Of a stretch of 64,000 nucleotides of DNA, positions 52,161-60,862 are shown one piece after another. The DNA is taken from contig CP019454.1 of the NCBI GenBank assembly GCA_002951815.1, forward strand, positions 3,173,837 to 3,237,836. Direction: 5' to 3'. Every line of letters begins with the position of its first letter. The stretch's first letter is position 1. Under the pieces are notes generated by a model. The model did not search any database. It worked only from the letters and a program-made list of their open reading frames with translations, and was not told the DNA's origin. Origin of the DNA: Sulfobacillus thermotolerans (GTDB lineage: Bacteria; Bacillota; Sulfobacillia; Sulfobacillales; Sulfobacillaceae). The position numbers and the translations under genes are program-made.

Positions 52161-53006
52161 ATGGGTTTCTGGTTTGAGGAAACGGCCTCTTCCGGGCACC
52201 GTTTGCAATGGAAAGTCATTCGAGAACTTTATGCAGGGAAGTCTCAATATCAACAGATCCAGATTGTCGAGACCGAAGAATTCGGGGTCGCCATGGTCCT
52301 CGATGAAATTATGCAGACGACAACAGGCGATGAATTTATCTATCATGAAATGCTCGCGCTCGTGCCGTTGTTGTCGCATCCCCATCCGCGCCGCGTTCTC
52401 ATTGTCGGCGGCGGCGATGGCGGACTTGCGCGGGAAGTGCTTAAAGTGCCCAAAGTGGAGCGCGTCGTCATGGTCGAAATCGATCCGATGGTCATCGAAG
52501 TCGCCAAGCGCTTTCTGCCAGGACACACGCAGTCGCTTGATGATCCGCGCTTGACCATTTTGTGTCAAGATGGCGCCGCTTACGTGAAAAATATGGCCCA
52601 CGCCCAGGAAAAATTTGACGTGATATTGGTCGACTCGACCGACCCCGAAGGTGAAGGCCCAGGACAATTTCTTTATACGCCCGCATTTCACGAGGACGTC
52701 ATGAATGCCTTGAATCCTTTAGGGGTCTACGTCCAGCATACCGGAGCCCCCTTTTATAATCCCGAGGTACTCCGTGACGTGAGTCGCGACGTGGCACGGC
52801 TTTTCCCAAGACGCCAAGTCTACTGGTGCACGATTCCCACCTACCCCGGAGGCATTTTTACCTTTACCGCCGGATCACTTGGTCCCGACTTGTCGGAACC
52901 GCTGCAGTCATGCTCTTACCCGACGCGCTATTATTCGCCTGCTATACACCAGGCAGCCTTTGCGCTTCCCCCTTTTCTCGAAGAGCTCATTGATAACGCC
53001 CAATAG
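52161..53006 (+). CDS. speE: Spermidine synthase (polyamine aminopropyltransferase)
   Basis: 281 residues with the SpeE fold. QWKVIRELYAGKSQYQQIQIVETEEFGVAMVLDE, GDEFIYHEML, the dcSAM-binding GGGDGGLAREVLK and DSTDPEGEGPGQFLYT (catalytic Asp) are all in place. It adds an aminopropyl group from decarboxylated SAM to putrescine or, in some thermophiles, to agmatine. No SAM decarboxylase gene is in this window. ATG 52161 follows GGGAGG at 8 nt; the TTG at 52158 is an alternative. Confidence 0.93.
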   Translation: MGFWFEETASSGHRLQWKVIRELYAGKSQYQQIQIVETEEFGVAMVLDEIMQTTTGDEFIYHEMLALVPLLSHPHPRRVLIVGGGDGGLAREVLKVPKVERVVMVEIDPMVIEVAKRFLPGHTQSLDDPRLTILCQDGAAYVKNMAHAQEKFDVILVDSTDPEGEGPGQFLYTPAFHEDVMNALNPLGVYVQHTGAPFYNPEVLRDVSRDVARLFPRRQVYWCTIPTYPGGIFTFTAGSLGPDLSEPLQSCSYPTRYYSPAIHQAAFALPPFLEELIDNAQ

Positions 53007-53021
53007 ATAGCCACGTTTGCC

Positions 53022-53074
53022 CAGAAGAGACCCCTGCCGGTCCTCACCACGAGAATCCGCAGAGGTCTCTTCTG
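53022..53074 (+). terminator. Large hairpin after speE
   Basis: CAGAAGAGACC (53022-53032) pairs with GGTCTCTTCTG (53064-53074), with further internal CTGC/GCAG pairing. No T-run follows, so termination may need a factor or the hairpin may protect the mRNA. Confidence 0.5.
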
Positions 53075-53488
53075 CTCATATGGGGGGGAAGCTGTTACGT
53101 TACGCCTAAAACCAATCACCGACAGCTAAGACAATGCCAAACCTCTTTCCTCTTGGGTCAGCGCACAAGCCCTGGGTTCCCGAGGAGACCGATAAAAATG
53201 ACCTGCACAAAGCCATCCCCAAGGCTAGCCGGTTAACGGAACTTCTTTATATTTTATGGGACAAGGTTAAAAATAGAGCATCTCAGCTTAAACCGATGAA
53301 TTTCTAGGGGCCTTTCACAGGCAATGCGAATGGTAATAAATTGCAGCAGAATTTCTTGAAAATCTGGGGTTTTTGTGGTTTGCCTGACAGGGATGCGAAG
53401 GGCTACGCTACAGATGTGCCGAGTCGATGAACAAAGCACAAAAAACAATCCTCCATGAGGATGGTGATGAATCTGGAGTAGTGATAAT
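53075..53488. other. Gene-free interval before the MFS gene
   Basis: 414 nt. It has AT-rich stretches (TTATATTTTATG near 53250) that may serve as a promoter. Open frames on the minus strand have no ribosome site or recognised family. Confidence 0.45.
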
Positions 53489-54673
53489 ATGTGGGCCCTT
53501 GTGGTTGCCCAATTCTTCTACGCCCTCGGGGATGGCTTCTTATACCCGTTTGTCGTCTTTTACTTAACACGTGATTTGCATCTTTCTATGGCTCATGCCG
53601 GACTGTTAATGGGAATTGCGGGCATCGGGTACATCGCTGGGCAATTGCCAGCTGCTTACCTAAGCGACCGCTTTGGACCACGCAGAATCTCAGTGGTGTC
53701 TTATGCGATTGCCGCTATCGCCGTGATGACAGCTGGTCTCGTGCATAATGTGTGGGTGTGGACCATTGCTTACGGTCTCACCTTAATGATGGTCGGAGCC
53801 GCATTCCCGGCGGTAATTCACGCCATGACCCTCCAGGTCAAGCCTGAACACCGAACCCAAGGATATAGCTTGTTGCTCCTATCCCAAAATGCCGGCATTA
53901 TTGTCGGGCCTCTGGTCGGCTTATCTTTGGCTCTCTATCAATTTCAATGGATATTCTGGATCGATGCCATTTGCCTTGTCATAAGCAGCCTCGTGCTGAC
54001 CCGCGGTATTCCCCAGATCGTGCCCGCCCGTCCCATGGATTCTCCAAGGGCGCATGTCTCCATTTGGCGCACGTGGCTGTATTTCCCGCCGTGGAAACAG
54101 TCGGGATTTTGGTCTGTCGCCTTAGGCGGCACCCTTATTGGCATCATTTATAGCCAGCTGATGTCGACGCTCCCCATGGAAATGGAGCATACGGTGGGCA
54201 TCTTGCGCTGGTACGGCTTATTATGGGCTATGAATGGCGCTCTCATTACGGTATTGCAATGGCCTGTGTCTCGTGTATTGCGCCATGGAAACCGTCGCTT
54301 CTGGATGGGGTTAGGCGCCATCTTGTACGCCGCTGCGATGATTTTGCTGGGCATGTCCGCTGAAATCATGCTCATTGTCGCCGCCTTTGTCATCGTGACG
54401 CTAGGTGAACTCATCTATGAGCCGTTGCCCCCTACAGAATATGCAGCGCAAGCCCCCAAAGGCTATGGGGCACGCTATCAAGGTGCTGGCAGCTTCTTTA
54501 GCGCATTCGGCATGGTCATTGGTCCCGTTTTAGGCGGCGTGTTATTAGCCGATGCTGGGCATCTGGTATTGTGGCTCGCCATGGGCGCCTGCGGTCTCAT
54601 TGCCACCTGGCTGATTATGCACCACTCCACATCGGGCACGTTGCGCTCAGATTTCACGAAAACAGCCCACTAA
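53489..54673 (+). CDS. Major facilitator superfamily transporter
   Basis: 394 residues with about 12 helices. The loop motif YLSDRFGPRRIS after helix 2 is the MFS A-motif equivalent (G-x-x-D-R-x-G-R-R-x). The C-terminal half has AAFVIVTLGELIYEPLPPTEYAAQAP. The substrate is unknown; the multidrug or DHA1-like class is likely by motif. GGAG lies about 10 nt before ATG 53489. It is a single gene ending at a terminator (54720-54747). Confidence 0.85.
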   Translation: MWALVVAQFFYALGDGFLYPFVVFYLTRDLHLSMAHAGLLMGIAGIGYIAGQLPAAYLSDRFGPRRISVVSYAIAAIAVMTAGLVHNVWVWTIAYGLTLMMVGAAFPAVIHAMTLQVKPEHRTQGYSLLLLSQNAGIIVGPLVGLSLALYQFQWIFWIDAICLVISSLVLTRGIPQIVPARPMDSPRAHVSIWRTWLYFPPWKQSGFWSVALGGTLIGIIYSQLMSTLPMEMEHTVGILRWYGLLWAMNGALITVLQWPVSRVLRHGNRRFWMGLGAILYAAAMILLGMSAEIMLIVAAFVIVTLGELIYEPLPPTEYAAQAPKGYGARYQGAGSFFSAFGMVIGPVLGGVLLADAGHLVLWLAMGACGLIATWLIMHHSTSGTLRSDFTKTAH

Positions 54674-54719
54674 TATCGAAGAATGTGCAACCAATCATCG
54701 GGTGAAAAGATCAAAACTT

Positions 54720-54747
54720 AAGCGCTCCACAAGTGGGGCGCTTTTGC
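54720..54747 (+). terminator. Terminator of the MFS gene
   Basis: AAGCGC-T-CCAC pairs with GTGG-G-GCGCTT around AA, followed by TTGCTTTTC. Confidence 0.8.
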
Positions 54748-54850
54748 TTTTCATTTCCTCCATAAGGCACGGGTTGTAAGAAAGATAGACGGGCATAGTG
54801 AAATAGCCGCAGCATAAAAGGCTCCGGAAATTTACGCGGTGAGGCTCGAA

Positions 54851-55066
54851 CTAGGTCGGAGACAGCTCTTGCGAGCGCATGCTTTGGCGGCGCTTGCGAT
54901 GCGCGCGTTTTCTAATCCCTTCCGCTGTAATCGTATAGACAATCGTGCCATCGTCATCATGTTTAAATTCCACGGTACAGGTCGAACAGAAATACCAGCC
55001 GGGCGCCGTCAGCCGCCCCACCCACCGATTTCCGCATTCAGGACAAATGGGATACTTTTCACGCAT
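54851..55066 (-). CDS. Small zinc-ribbon protein
   Basis: 71 residues beginning MREKYPICPECGNRW, with two C-x-x-C knuckles (CPEC and CSTC), and ending in a basic KRAHRKRRQS tail. This looks like a zinc ribbon, perhaps nucleic-acid binding. The family is not further identified. ATG 55066 is preferred over 55072 because GGAG lies 7 nt upstream. It is single and flanked by unrelated genes. Confidence 0.7.
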   Translation of the reverse strand: MREKYPICPECGNRWVGRLTAPGWYFCSTCTVEFKHDDDGTIVYTITAEGIRKRAHRKRRQSMRSQELSPT

Positions 55067-55184
55067 AGCCATTCTCCTTTGCTCGCTTTATACCTACCAT
55101 AACGACAGACACGAATTGTTGGTAACAAGAAATCGAAAATATTTTCCTAATCCTTCCTGTTTGTGCCCCAAGCCTAAAATTCGC

Positions 55185-55928
55185 TCACAAGTCAGGACGC
55201 GCATCCTGCCATTTTTGTGCCAAGGCCGCTAATCCGATAAACAAAACGGCGTACACCCCCAATATCAGCACATCATTGATTGCCACAGGCTTGTTTTCTA
55301 AAATAGCCCAAGCGGGTGCGGCAAACCGGTAGGTCGGCATCAGCCGGGCTACCGGTTGTAAGGGAGAAGGCATTGTGGAAATAGGAGTCCAGAGTCCGCC
55401 TAAAAAAGATAGCGTCAAATACACCAACGTGCCCAAAATTTGAGCGGCGTTCCCAAAAAACCCTATGACCACGCCTAATGCCGCAAAAGGAATCGACCCT
55501 ATCCACAACCACCCTAAAATTTCTGCCCACTTTTCCCCCTTTAAAGTGACTCCTTGGTCAAAATGCGCTACGGCAAAAATCGCCGCGACAATTAGTAAAG
55601 ACAGTACTAGCTGCGTCAAGATTTTCGATAGGGCATAAGCGACGGGCGACAAAGGCGTCGTTTTAAACCACCGCACCCACCCACTCTTGCGTTCCGCCGC
55701 AAGGCGTACTCCAAGGGTATTGACGGCCGAACCCACTACCCCAAATGCCGCCATCGATACCATAAAATATCCTTTCCACAACGGTGCCGAAGCCGAAAGA
55801 TGCGGATTGGTTTCGTCAATAAAAATGAAATAGAAGGCAATCGGCATGCCCATCGTCAATAAAAAGACACGCCGGTCGCGCACCGTACGCAGCATATCCA
55901 TTTTCCATTGTGACCATAAGGCTCTCAC
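55185..55928 (-). CDS. ABC-2 type transporter permease
   Basis: 247 residues with six predicted helices. RTVRDRRVFLLTMGMPIAFYF near the start and the late SFLGGLWTPISTMPSPLQPVARLMPTYRF segment are typical of the ABC-2 family (YvfS/DesS-operon type). The ATG overlaps the TGA of the ATPase gene by ATGA. It would export lipid, polymer or drug substrates; unknown here. Confidence 0.88.
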   Translation of the reverse strand: MRALWSQWKMDMLRTVRDRRVFLLTMGMPIAFYFIFIDETNPHLSASAPLWKGYFMVSMAAFGVVGSAVNTLGVRLAAERKSGWVRWFKTTPLSPVAYALSKILTQLVLSLLIVAAIFAVAHFDQGVTLKGEKWAEILGWLWIGSIPFAALGVVIGFFGNAAQILGTLVYLTLSFLGGLWTPISTMPSPLQPVARLMPTYRFAAPAWAILENKPVAINDVLILGVYAVLFIGLAALAQKWQDARPDL

Positions 55929-56812
55929 AGCTCACCCTCCCGTGCCGTTAAGCGAACAAAGGCTTCTTCTAATCCAACACCGGTAATCATAAGGTCACTG
56001 ACAGGCCAGTCCTCTTGGATAAGGCGCTTGACGACGGCATCCGAATTTTGCGTTTGCAAGATGACGTGACGCCCTGCTATCTGGACCTCCGTCACGTCCG
56101 GCCAGTGCCGCAAATCTACCGTGCGCGATGCGTCTTGGATGACAAATGAGACTTGACGCCCACCGATTTGCATTTTAATGTGCTCAGGAGATGCATCCGC
56201 GACAATACGTCCACGATTCAACACGACCACCCGGTCCGCGATTTGGTCGACTTCATGCAAATCATGCGTCGTCAAGATCAACGTGCGCTGGTCCTCCACA
56301 AATTGACGCAGCATTTCCCAAAATAAGCGCTTAGATTGAACGTCCATCCCGACCGTCGGTTCATCCAAAAAGAGGACGTCAGGATTGCCCACCATGGCTA
56401 AGGCAAACTGCAGGCGCCGCATTTTACCCCCAGAGAGCCGAGACGCCATTTGCCGTCTATCCTCTTCTAGGCCCGCCATTTCGAGAACTTCGGCCGCAGG
56501 CAGAGGATGCGGATAAAAGCCCCGGAACAAATTCACACTTTCGAGCACCGTCAAGCGGTCCGGCACGCTGACATTTTGCAACATCACCCCAATTTTGGCA
56601 TGGATTTGGGGCGAAGCCGGCAGCGCACCCAAAAGCCGCACTGAACCGTGACTCGGCGATGTTAAGCCCATCATCAGGGCAAGGCTTGTCGTTTTGCCCG
56701 CGCCATTTGGTCCTAACAAGGCTACTGCCTGCCCTCTAACAATGCGCAGCGTGACATCCGAGACGGCCACGTGCTGACCATAGTGTTTACTGCAGGCCTG
56801 CATATCAATCAC
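55925..56812 (-). CDS. ABC transporter ATPase (ABC-2 exporter)
   Basis: 295 residues. Walker A GPNGAGKTTSLAL, signature LSGGKMRRLQFALAM, Walker B VLFLDEPTVGMD, H-loop TTHDLHEV, and a C-terminal 70-residue extension (about residues 215-295) typical of the DrrA/YvfR group. It energises the permease encoded right after it. The ATG at 56812 is a normal start for the family. Confidence 0.92.
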   Translation of the reverse strand: MIDMQACSKHYGQHVAVSDVTLRIVRGQAVALLGPNGAGKTTSLALMMGLTSPSHGSVRLLGALPASPQIHAKIGVMLQNVSVPDRLTVLESVNLFRGFYPHPLPAAEVLEMAGLEEDRRQMASRLSGGKMRRLQFALAMVGNPDVLFLDEPTVGMDVQSKRLFWEMLRQFVEDQRTLILTTHDLHEVDQIADRVVVLNRGRIVADASPEHIKMQIGGRQVSFVIQDASRTVDLRHWPDVTEVQIAGRHVILQTQNSDAVVKRLIQEDWPVSDLMITGVGLEEAFVRLTAREGEL

Positions 56813-57044
56813 CGTATCCGTTATCAGCAGCCTTTCACCCCTTGAAATCTTGCCCTCTCTATTCTTTCATCTTAGCGTTTTTTCTTCCCAGTTATTACGG
56901 TCATTGCATATCCAACAATTATTCGATAACAAAACTTTCTCAGGAACTCTTCAGATGCGCGTAACAACTTGGAAACACCTTTTGGGTTTACTATCAATGG
57001 GACGTCAAGTGAGCCCCAAATGTTGTTGAGGAGAGTGACACAGC

Positions 57045-58190
57045 ATGTTGAAACCGATTACCATCATGGCGGCAGGCATTTTAGTCGCGGGAGGCGCCGG
57101 CCTGGCGGTGACTGCGCACGGAGGAACACATAGTGCATCGACGCTTCAAAATATTGAGCTGTCAGCCAATGCCCAGGCATCGGGATCAAATAGCCCGGCT
57201 CATTGGGGACATCGTGACGGATTCGGGCCTAGGGGCCAATGGATGAAAGACGCCGCCAAAGCATTAAACCTTTCGACTAGCACCTTAAAGGCTGATCTCA
57301 AGGCGGGCCAAAGTCTAGCCACCATTGCCCAAGATCACGGCTCTTCCGCCAGTGCCTTGGAAAGCACCTTACTGTCAGATGCGAAGGCTAAAATCCAAGC
57401 CGCCGTGTCTGCGGGCAAAATGACTCAAACCCAAGCCACTCAAATCGAGTCACATCTCAGCACCATGATTGATCAGATGGTAACTCGCACCGGCATGATG
57501 CCCAAAGGCGGTGCTTGGAATCACCGTGGCGGCTTCGGCATGATGGGTAACGTCATGTCCACTATCGCTAAAGATCTCAACATCTCCACCAGCACCTTAA
57601 GGGCTGATCTCAAGGCGGGCCAGAGTCTAGCCACCATTGCCCAAGACCACGGCTCTTCCGCTAGTGCCTTGGAAAGCACCTTATTGTCAGACGCCCAGGC
57701 GAAGATTCAGTCCGCCGTCTCTGCGGGCAAACTGACTCAAACCCAGGCCACTCAAATGGAGTCACATCTCAGCACCATGATTGATCAGATGGTGACTCGC
57801 ACCGGCATGATGCCCAAGGGCGGTGCTTGGGGCCATGGTCCTCACCATTTTGGCATGATGGGCCACGCCGTCTTGTCCACTATCGCTAAGGATCTCAACA
57901 TCTCCACCAGCACCTTAAAGGCTGATCTCAAGGCGGGCCAGAGTCTAGCCACCATTGCCCAAGACCACGGCTCTTCCGCCAGTGCCTTGGAAAGCACCTT
58001 ATTGTCAGACGCCCAGGCGAAGATTCAGTCCGCCGTCTCCGCTGGCAAACTGACTCAAACCCAGGCCACTCAAATGGAGTCACATCTCAGCACCCTAATT
58101 GATCAGATGGTCACGCATTCCGGACCCATGGGACATATGCATTACCATGGCTCTTGGAGTCACGCACCGTCATCCCCGGCCGCTTCCTAA
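57045..58190 (+). CDS. Secreted protein with three ~105-residue tandem repeats
   Basis: 381 residues. A signal peptide (residues 1-25, ITIMAAGILVAGGAGLAVTAHG) is followed by three near-identical repeats of 104-106 residues. Each contains LNxSTSTLKADLKAGQSLAT, then IAQDHGSSASALESTLLSDA, SAVSAGKLTQTQATQ and ESHLSTMIDQMVT. The linkers are rich in Gly, His and Met (KGGAWGHGPHHFGMMGH), which could bind metals. The LKAGQSLATIAQDHG element resembles LysM-like repeats. I do not recognise a family function. GAGGAGAG precedes the ATG by about 8 nt. It is monocistronic, with a terminator at 58206-58237. Confidence 0.72.
   Translation: MLKPITIMAAGILVAGGAGLAVTAHGGTHSASTLQNIELSANAQASGSNSPAHWGHRDGFGPRGQWMKDAAKALNLSTSTLKADLKAGQSLATIAQDHGSSASALESTLLSDAKAKIQAAVSAGKMTQTQATQIESHLSTMIDQMVTRTGMMPKGGAWNHRGGFGMMGNVMSTIAKDLNISTSTLRADLKAGQSLATIAQDHGSSASALESTLLSDAQAKIQSAVSAGKLTQTQATQMESHLSTMIDQMVTRTGMMPKGGAWGHGPHHFGMMGHAVLSTIAKDLNISTSTLKADLKAGQSLATIAQDHGSSASALESTLLSDAQAKIQSAVSAGKLTQTQATQMESHLSTLIDQMVTHSGPMGHMHYHGSWSHAPSSPAAS
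57244..58130 (+). repeat. Three in-frame tandem DNA repeats
   Basis: The block starting CACCTTAA recurs at 57281, 57593 and 57911 with periods of 312 and 318 nt. Copies two and three are almost identical, while copy one has several differences, which suggests recent duplication of the middle copy. Confidence 0.85.
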
Positions 58191-58205
58191 GCTTATGCAA
58201 CACAC

Positions 58206-58237
58206 AAGCGCCACGCCAAGAATTAGGCGTGGCGCTT
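58206..58237 (+). terminator. Hairpin after the repeat protein
   Basis: AAGCGCCACGCC (58206-58217) pairs with GGCGTGGCGCTT (58226-58237), a 12-bp perfect stem with an 8-nt loop; only a weak T tail follows. Confidence 0.72.
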
Positions 58238-58278
58238 CTCGTTCTGAGATACGGTATGCGCGTTCCCGAAATTATGCG

Positions 58279-58464
58279 TTAACGATCATGAGAGGAATCT
58301 AAGGGCTTTTCCGATGACGAGGCGTCACCATTCATCGCGCGTTTAAATTCCTTAATGCCTTTAGCTAAATTGCCCCCAATTTCCGGCAAGCGTTTGGGCC
58401 CAAAGATCAGCAAAGCTACGATTAACAGCACAATGATGTGCATCGGAGACAACAAATCATCCAT
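58279..58464 (-). CDS. tatA: Sec-independent protein translocase subunit TatA/E
   Basis: 61 residues: one N-terminal helix (PMHIIVLLIVALLIFGPKRLPEIG), with the conserved FGPKRLPE hinge and an amphipathic helix (NLAKGIKEFKRAM), then an acidic tail. TatA forms the pore for folded, often cofactor-containing, exported proteins. ATG 58464 follows AGGA at 9 nt; an upstream ATG at 58488 has no site. No tatC is in view, so it must be encoded elsewhere. Confidence 0.92.
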   Translation of the reverse strand: MDDLLSPMHIIVLLIVALLIFGPKRLPEIGGNLAKGIKEFKRAMNGDASSSEKPLDSSHDR

Positions 58465-58588
58465 GTTATCGCTTCCTTTTTTGAGCACCTCTTGGCCCTA
58501 TTATACGCCTGCCACAAGGTCTTCGCGCAGCGTTTTTAAGCGCGTTGGTCATAACGATATGGGGATCACCAAAACACTTGTTTTCTTG

Positions 58589-58619
58589 TTATCCACAATT
58601 CCACACAGGTTTATCCACA
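58589..58619 (+). other. Two perfect DnaA-box sequences 22 bp apart
   Basis: TTATCCACA occurs at 58589-58597 and again at 58611-58619, in a CACA-rich stretch. This is the 9-bp DnaA consensus. No dnaA, dnaN or AT-rich unwinding region is nearby, so a DnaA-titrating or regulatory site is more likely than an origin. Confidence 0.4.
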
Positions 58620-58686
58620 TAATTCTCACACGCTCAAGCTTTTAGGCGTCATAATGCCAAGCGCTTCCATGACCAAAACGCCGGTC

Positions 58687-58721
58687 AACAAAAGGCGGCT
58701 CATAACGAGCCGCCTTTTGTT
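58687..58721. terminator. Strong bidirectional terminator
   Basis: A 15-bp perfect stem, AACAAAAGGCGGCTC with GAGCCGCCTTTTGTT, around a 5-nt loop. It ends the APC permease operon on the minus strand. Confidence 0.9.
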
Positions 58722-58753
58722 TTAATGGGATTGCTAGCCTTTCGGGACTGCCT

Positions 58754-60385
58754 TTATAACGCGCCCGTCTCGCGGGTTTCTTCAAGGGCTTCCAACACTT
58801 CATCCGCCGCTTTGCTGCGGTAGCCACTCGATACCCCCCAGTAGTAAAACAGCAACGAGACGACCGCAATCACTACCAAGTCCCACGGATACGGAATAAA
58901 GCCCTTGCCGTGGTTAGCCGGGGCTCCAAAGACACCCGAGCCGTAATAAGACATCGCCAGCATGAATAGCAGATAAAACACCATCCATACGCTGGACTTA
59001 AATGACTGGGCCGAGGGCTTCGCAATGGTCTGCGGCACAATGGCGCTGATAATCAAATACAGGACCACGCCAATCAAGATAATGCCCAAGAGTTTCTCGT
59101 CAGCGACCCAGCCATCCCAGTAGATAATCAAGGACGCCCCAATAAACGCCAACGGTGCAATCCACGACAAGCCGCCTAAGCGAATAGGCCGCGGTACATT
59201 GGGCATCGTACGGCGAAACACCGCGGCCGAAATCGGCCCCACCATGTAGGTAAAGACGGTGGCTCCCGACACAATCGCCACCAGCGACTGCCACGCCGGG
59301 AACGGCGCCAAGAAAATCAGACTGATGATGGCCGCGACCACCAAGGCAATGCTAGGAATCCCCGTCTTGGGGTTGATTTTCGCTAAGCCCTTGGGCATAT
59401 AGCCATTGCGGCCCAGCGCGTCTAAGACGCGCGTCGTGGAAGCCAGATAAATACTGCCCGTGCCAGCGGGCGACAAGAACGCATCAATAAACAGCAGGGT
59501 CGACAACCACGACAAGCCCGCAAAAATGGCCAACTGGGCAAACGGCGCCCCTGCAATTTGCGCATTGGACGCAATCGCGGCCCAGCCTTTCCCGAGGACC
59601 GAGGTGGGGAGCGCTCCGATAAAGACCACCTGCAACAAGGTGTAGAGAATAATGCCGATCACAATCGACACAATCAAGGCGCGAGGCACGTCCCGTTGGG
59701 GATTTTTCGCTTCTCCCGCCAAGTCCACCGCTTGCCGAAAGCCCAAGTAGGAAAACACAATCCCGGCCGACGCGACCGCGCCCAACATTCCCGACGATTT
59801 CATCGGCATGAAGCCCCCAATGTGGCTGAAGTTGACGCCATGCAGCCCGACAATGGCCAACACAATTACCGTCAACGTCGGCATCAAGAATTTCCAGATC
59901 GTGAGCGGTGTGTTAATCCGTGCAAACACCTTAATCCCAAAGTAGTTCACGGTGAAAAAGGCCACAATCAACAGGGCGGCGAAAATCAAGCCCGACGTAG
60001 TCAACGTGGACTTGACATACAGTCCTGGGAAAAAGTGACTCATATACTGCACTGTCGCTTCGGCTTCCACGGCGGGTACAGAGGCATATGCAATCACCGC
60101 GGCCCACCCGACGATAAAACTCGTCAAGTGCCCATGCGAGTATTGCGTATAGCGCGCAATGCCCCCCGATTCCGGAATCATCGAACCTAATTCGGCATAA
60201 ACCAAGCCAATGAACAAGACAATCACACCGCCAATGATCCAACTAAAAATCGATGACGGTCCCGCCAAATACGCCGCCGTAAAGGCCGCAAATAACCATC
60301 CGGATCCAATAATGGCCCCCAGCGAGGACATGGTCAGATCGAGAAAGGATAATTCACGTTTCAAGCCCCGCTCTAAATTAATCAC
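58754..60385 (-). CDS. APC-superfamily amino acid/polyamine permease
   Basis: 543 residues with about 12-14 helices. The first helix has SSLGAIIGSGWLFAAFTAAY with the unwound glycine motif, and the sixth has GIVFSYLGFRQAVDLAGEAKNPQRDVPRAL. This matches APC amino acid transporters. The substrate cannot be assigned; it is not linked to a metabolic operon. GTG 60385 follows GAGGAGG. It ends at a 15-bp terminator. Confidence 0.9.
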   Translation of the reverse strand: MINLERGLKRELSFLDLTMSSLGAIIGSGWLFAAFTAAYLAGPSSIFSWIIGGVIVLFIGLVYAELGSMIPESGGIARYTQYSHGHLTSFIVGWAAVIAYASVPAVEAEATVQYMSHFFPGLYVKSTLTTSGLIFAALLIVAFFTVNYFGIKVFARINTPLTIWKFLMPTLTVIVLAIVGLHGVNFSHIGGFMPMKSSGMLGAVASAGIVFSYLGFRQAVDLAGEAKNPQRDVPRALIVSIVIGIILYTLLQVVFIGALPTSVLGKGWAAIASNAQIAGAPFAQLAIFAGLSWLSTLLFIDAFLSPAGTGSIYLASTTRVLDALGRNGYMPKGLAKINPKTGIPSIALVVAAIISLIFLAPFPAWQSLVAIVSGATVFTYMVGPISAAVFRRTMPNVPRPIRLGGLSWIAPLAFIGASLIIYWDGWVADEKLLGIILIGVVLYLIISAIVPQTIAKPSAQSFKSSVWMVFYLLFMLAMSYYGSGVFGAPANHGKGFIPYPWDLVVIAVVSLLFYYWGVSSGYRSKAADEVLEALEETRETGAL

Positions 60386-60599
60386 GTGTTTCCTCCTCTG
60401 TGAGTGACAGAAATAGCAATTATCTGAAATTAAATAAGTGCTCTAAGACGTCTCGGGGCAATCCTCAGCAAGGCGTCTAATGGAAATAATGATACCCTTC
60501 AACTTTCGACATCGGACGATAAATTCCTGCCTTGTCAGAAAATAAATTTTCATGCCAGCATGTGAATAATTGTACAAACACCTGGTTAAAAAAACCTAC

Positions 60600-60862
60600 G
60601 ATAATCTCTTTCGGCTTTTCTCGGCCCCTAACGGGACCCGCAGTCCTCACAGGATTCGTCTGCTCGGGGGTGGCTTCCGCCCCATCGCGTGGGGATGTTT
60701 TTCCCCCACGCACCGCTCAAGATCCCGGCAGGAGAAGGATGGCAGGAAACTCCCATCGGTGTCCCGTCGGTGGTGCCCTGAGCCCCAGTGTTACTGGGCC
60801 CTCATCAAGATGCCCCGTCGCTCCTTTCGCCACGTGGTGGCGACGGGGGAATGCGATATGGG
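60600..60862 (-). ncRNA. Candidate omega RNA downstream of the TnpB-related gene
   Basis: Just after the tnpB stop (minus strand) lies a GC-rich stretch with at least four hairpins: CCCCGTCGC/GCGACGGGG (60813-60821 with 60840-60848), CCCAGT/ACTGGG (60784-60798), GCGTGGGG/CCCCACGC (60687-60694 with 60704-60711) and a GGGG...CCCC stem (60665-60683). TnpB guide RNAs come from this location at the right end of IS607/IS605 elements. Function is inferred from position and structure. Confidence 0.5.

Noticed and set aside
58589-58619. Replication origin
   Set aside because: Only two DnaA boxes, no dnaA/dnaN and no AT-rich unwinding region; reported as a DnaA-box pair instead.
59558-60190. 210-residue open frame antisense to the APC permease
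   Set aside because: Low-complexity Arg/Gln/His composition typical of an antisense frame to a membrane protein.
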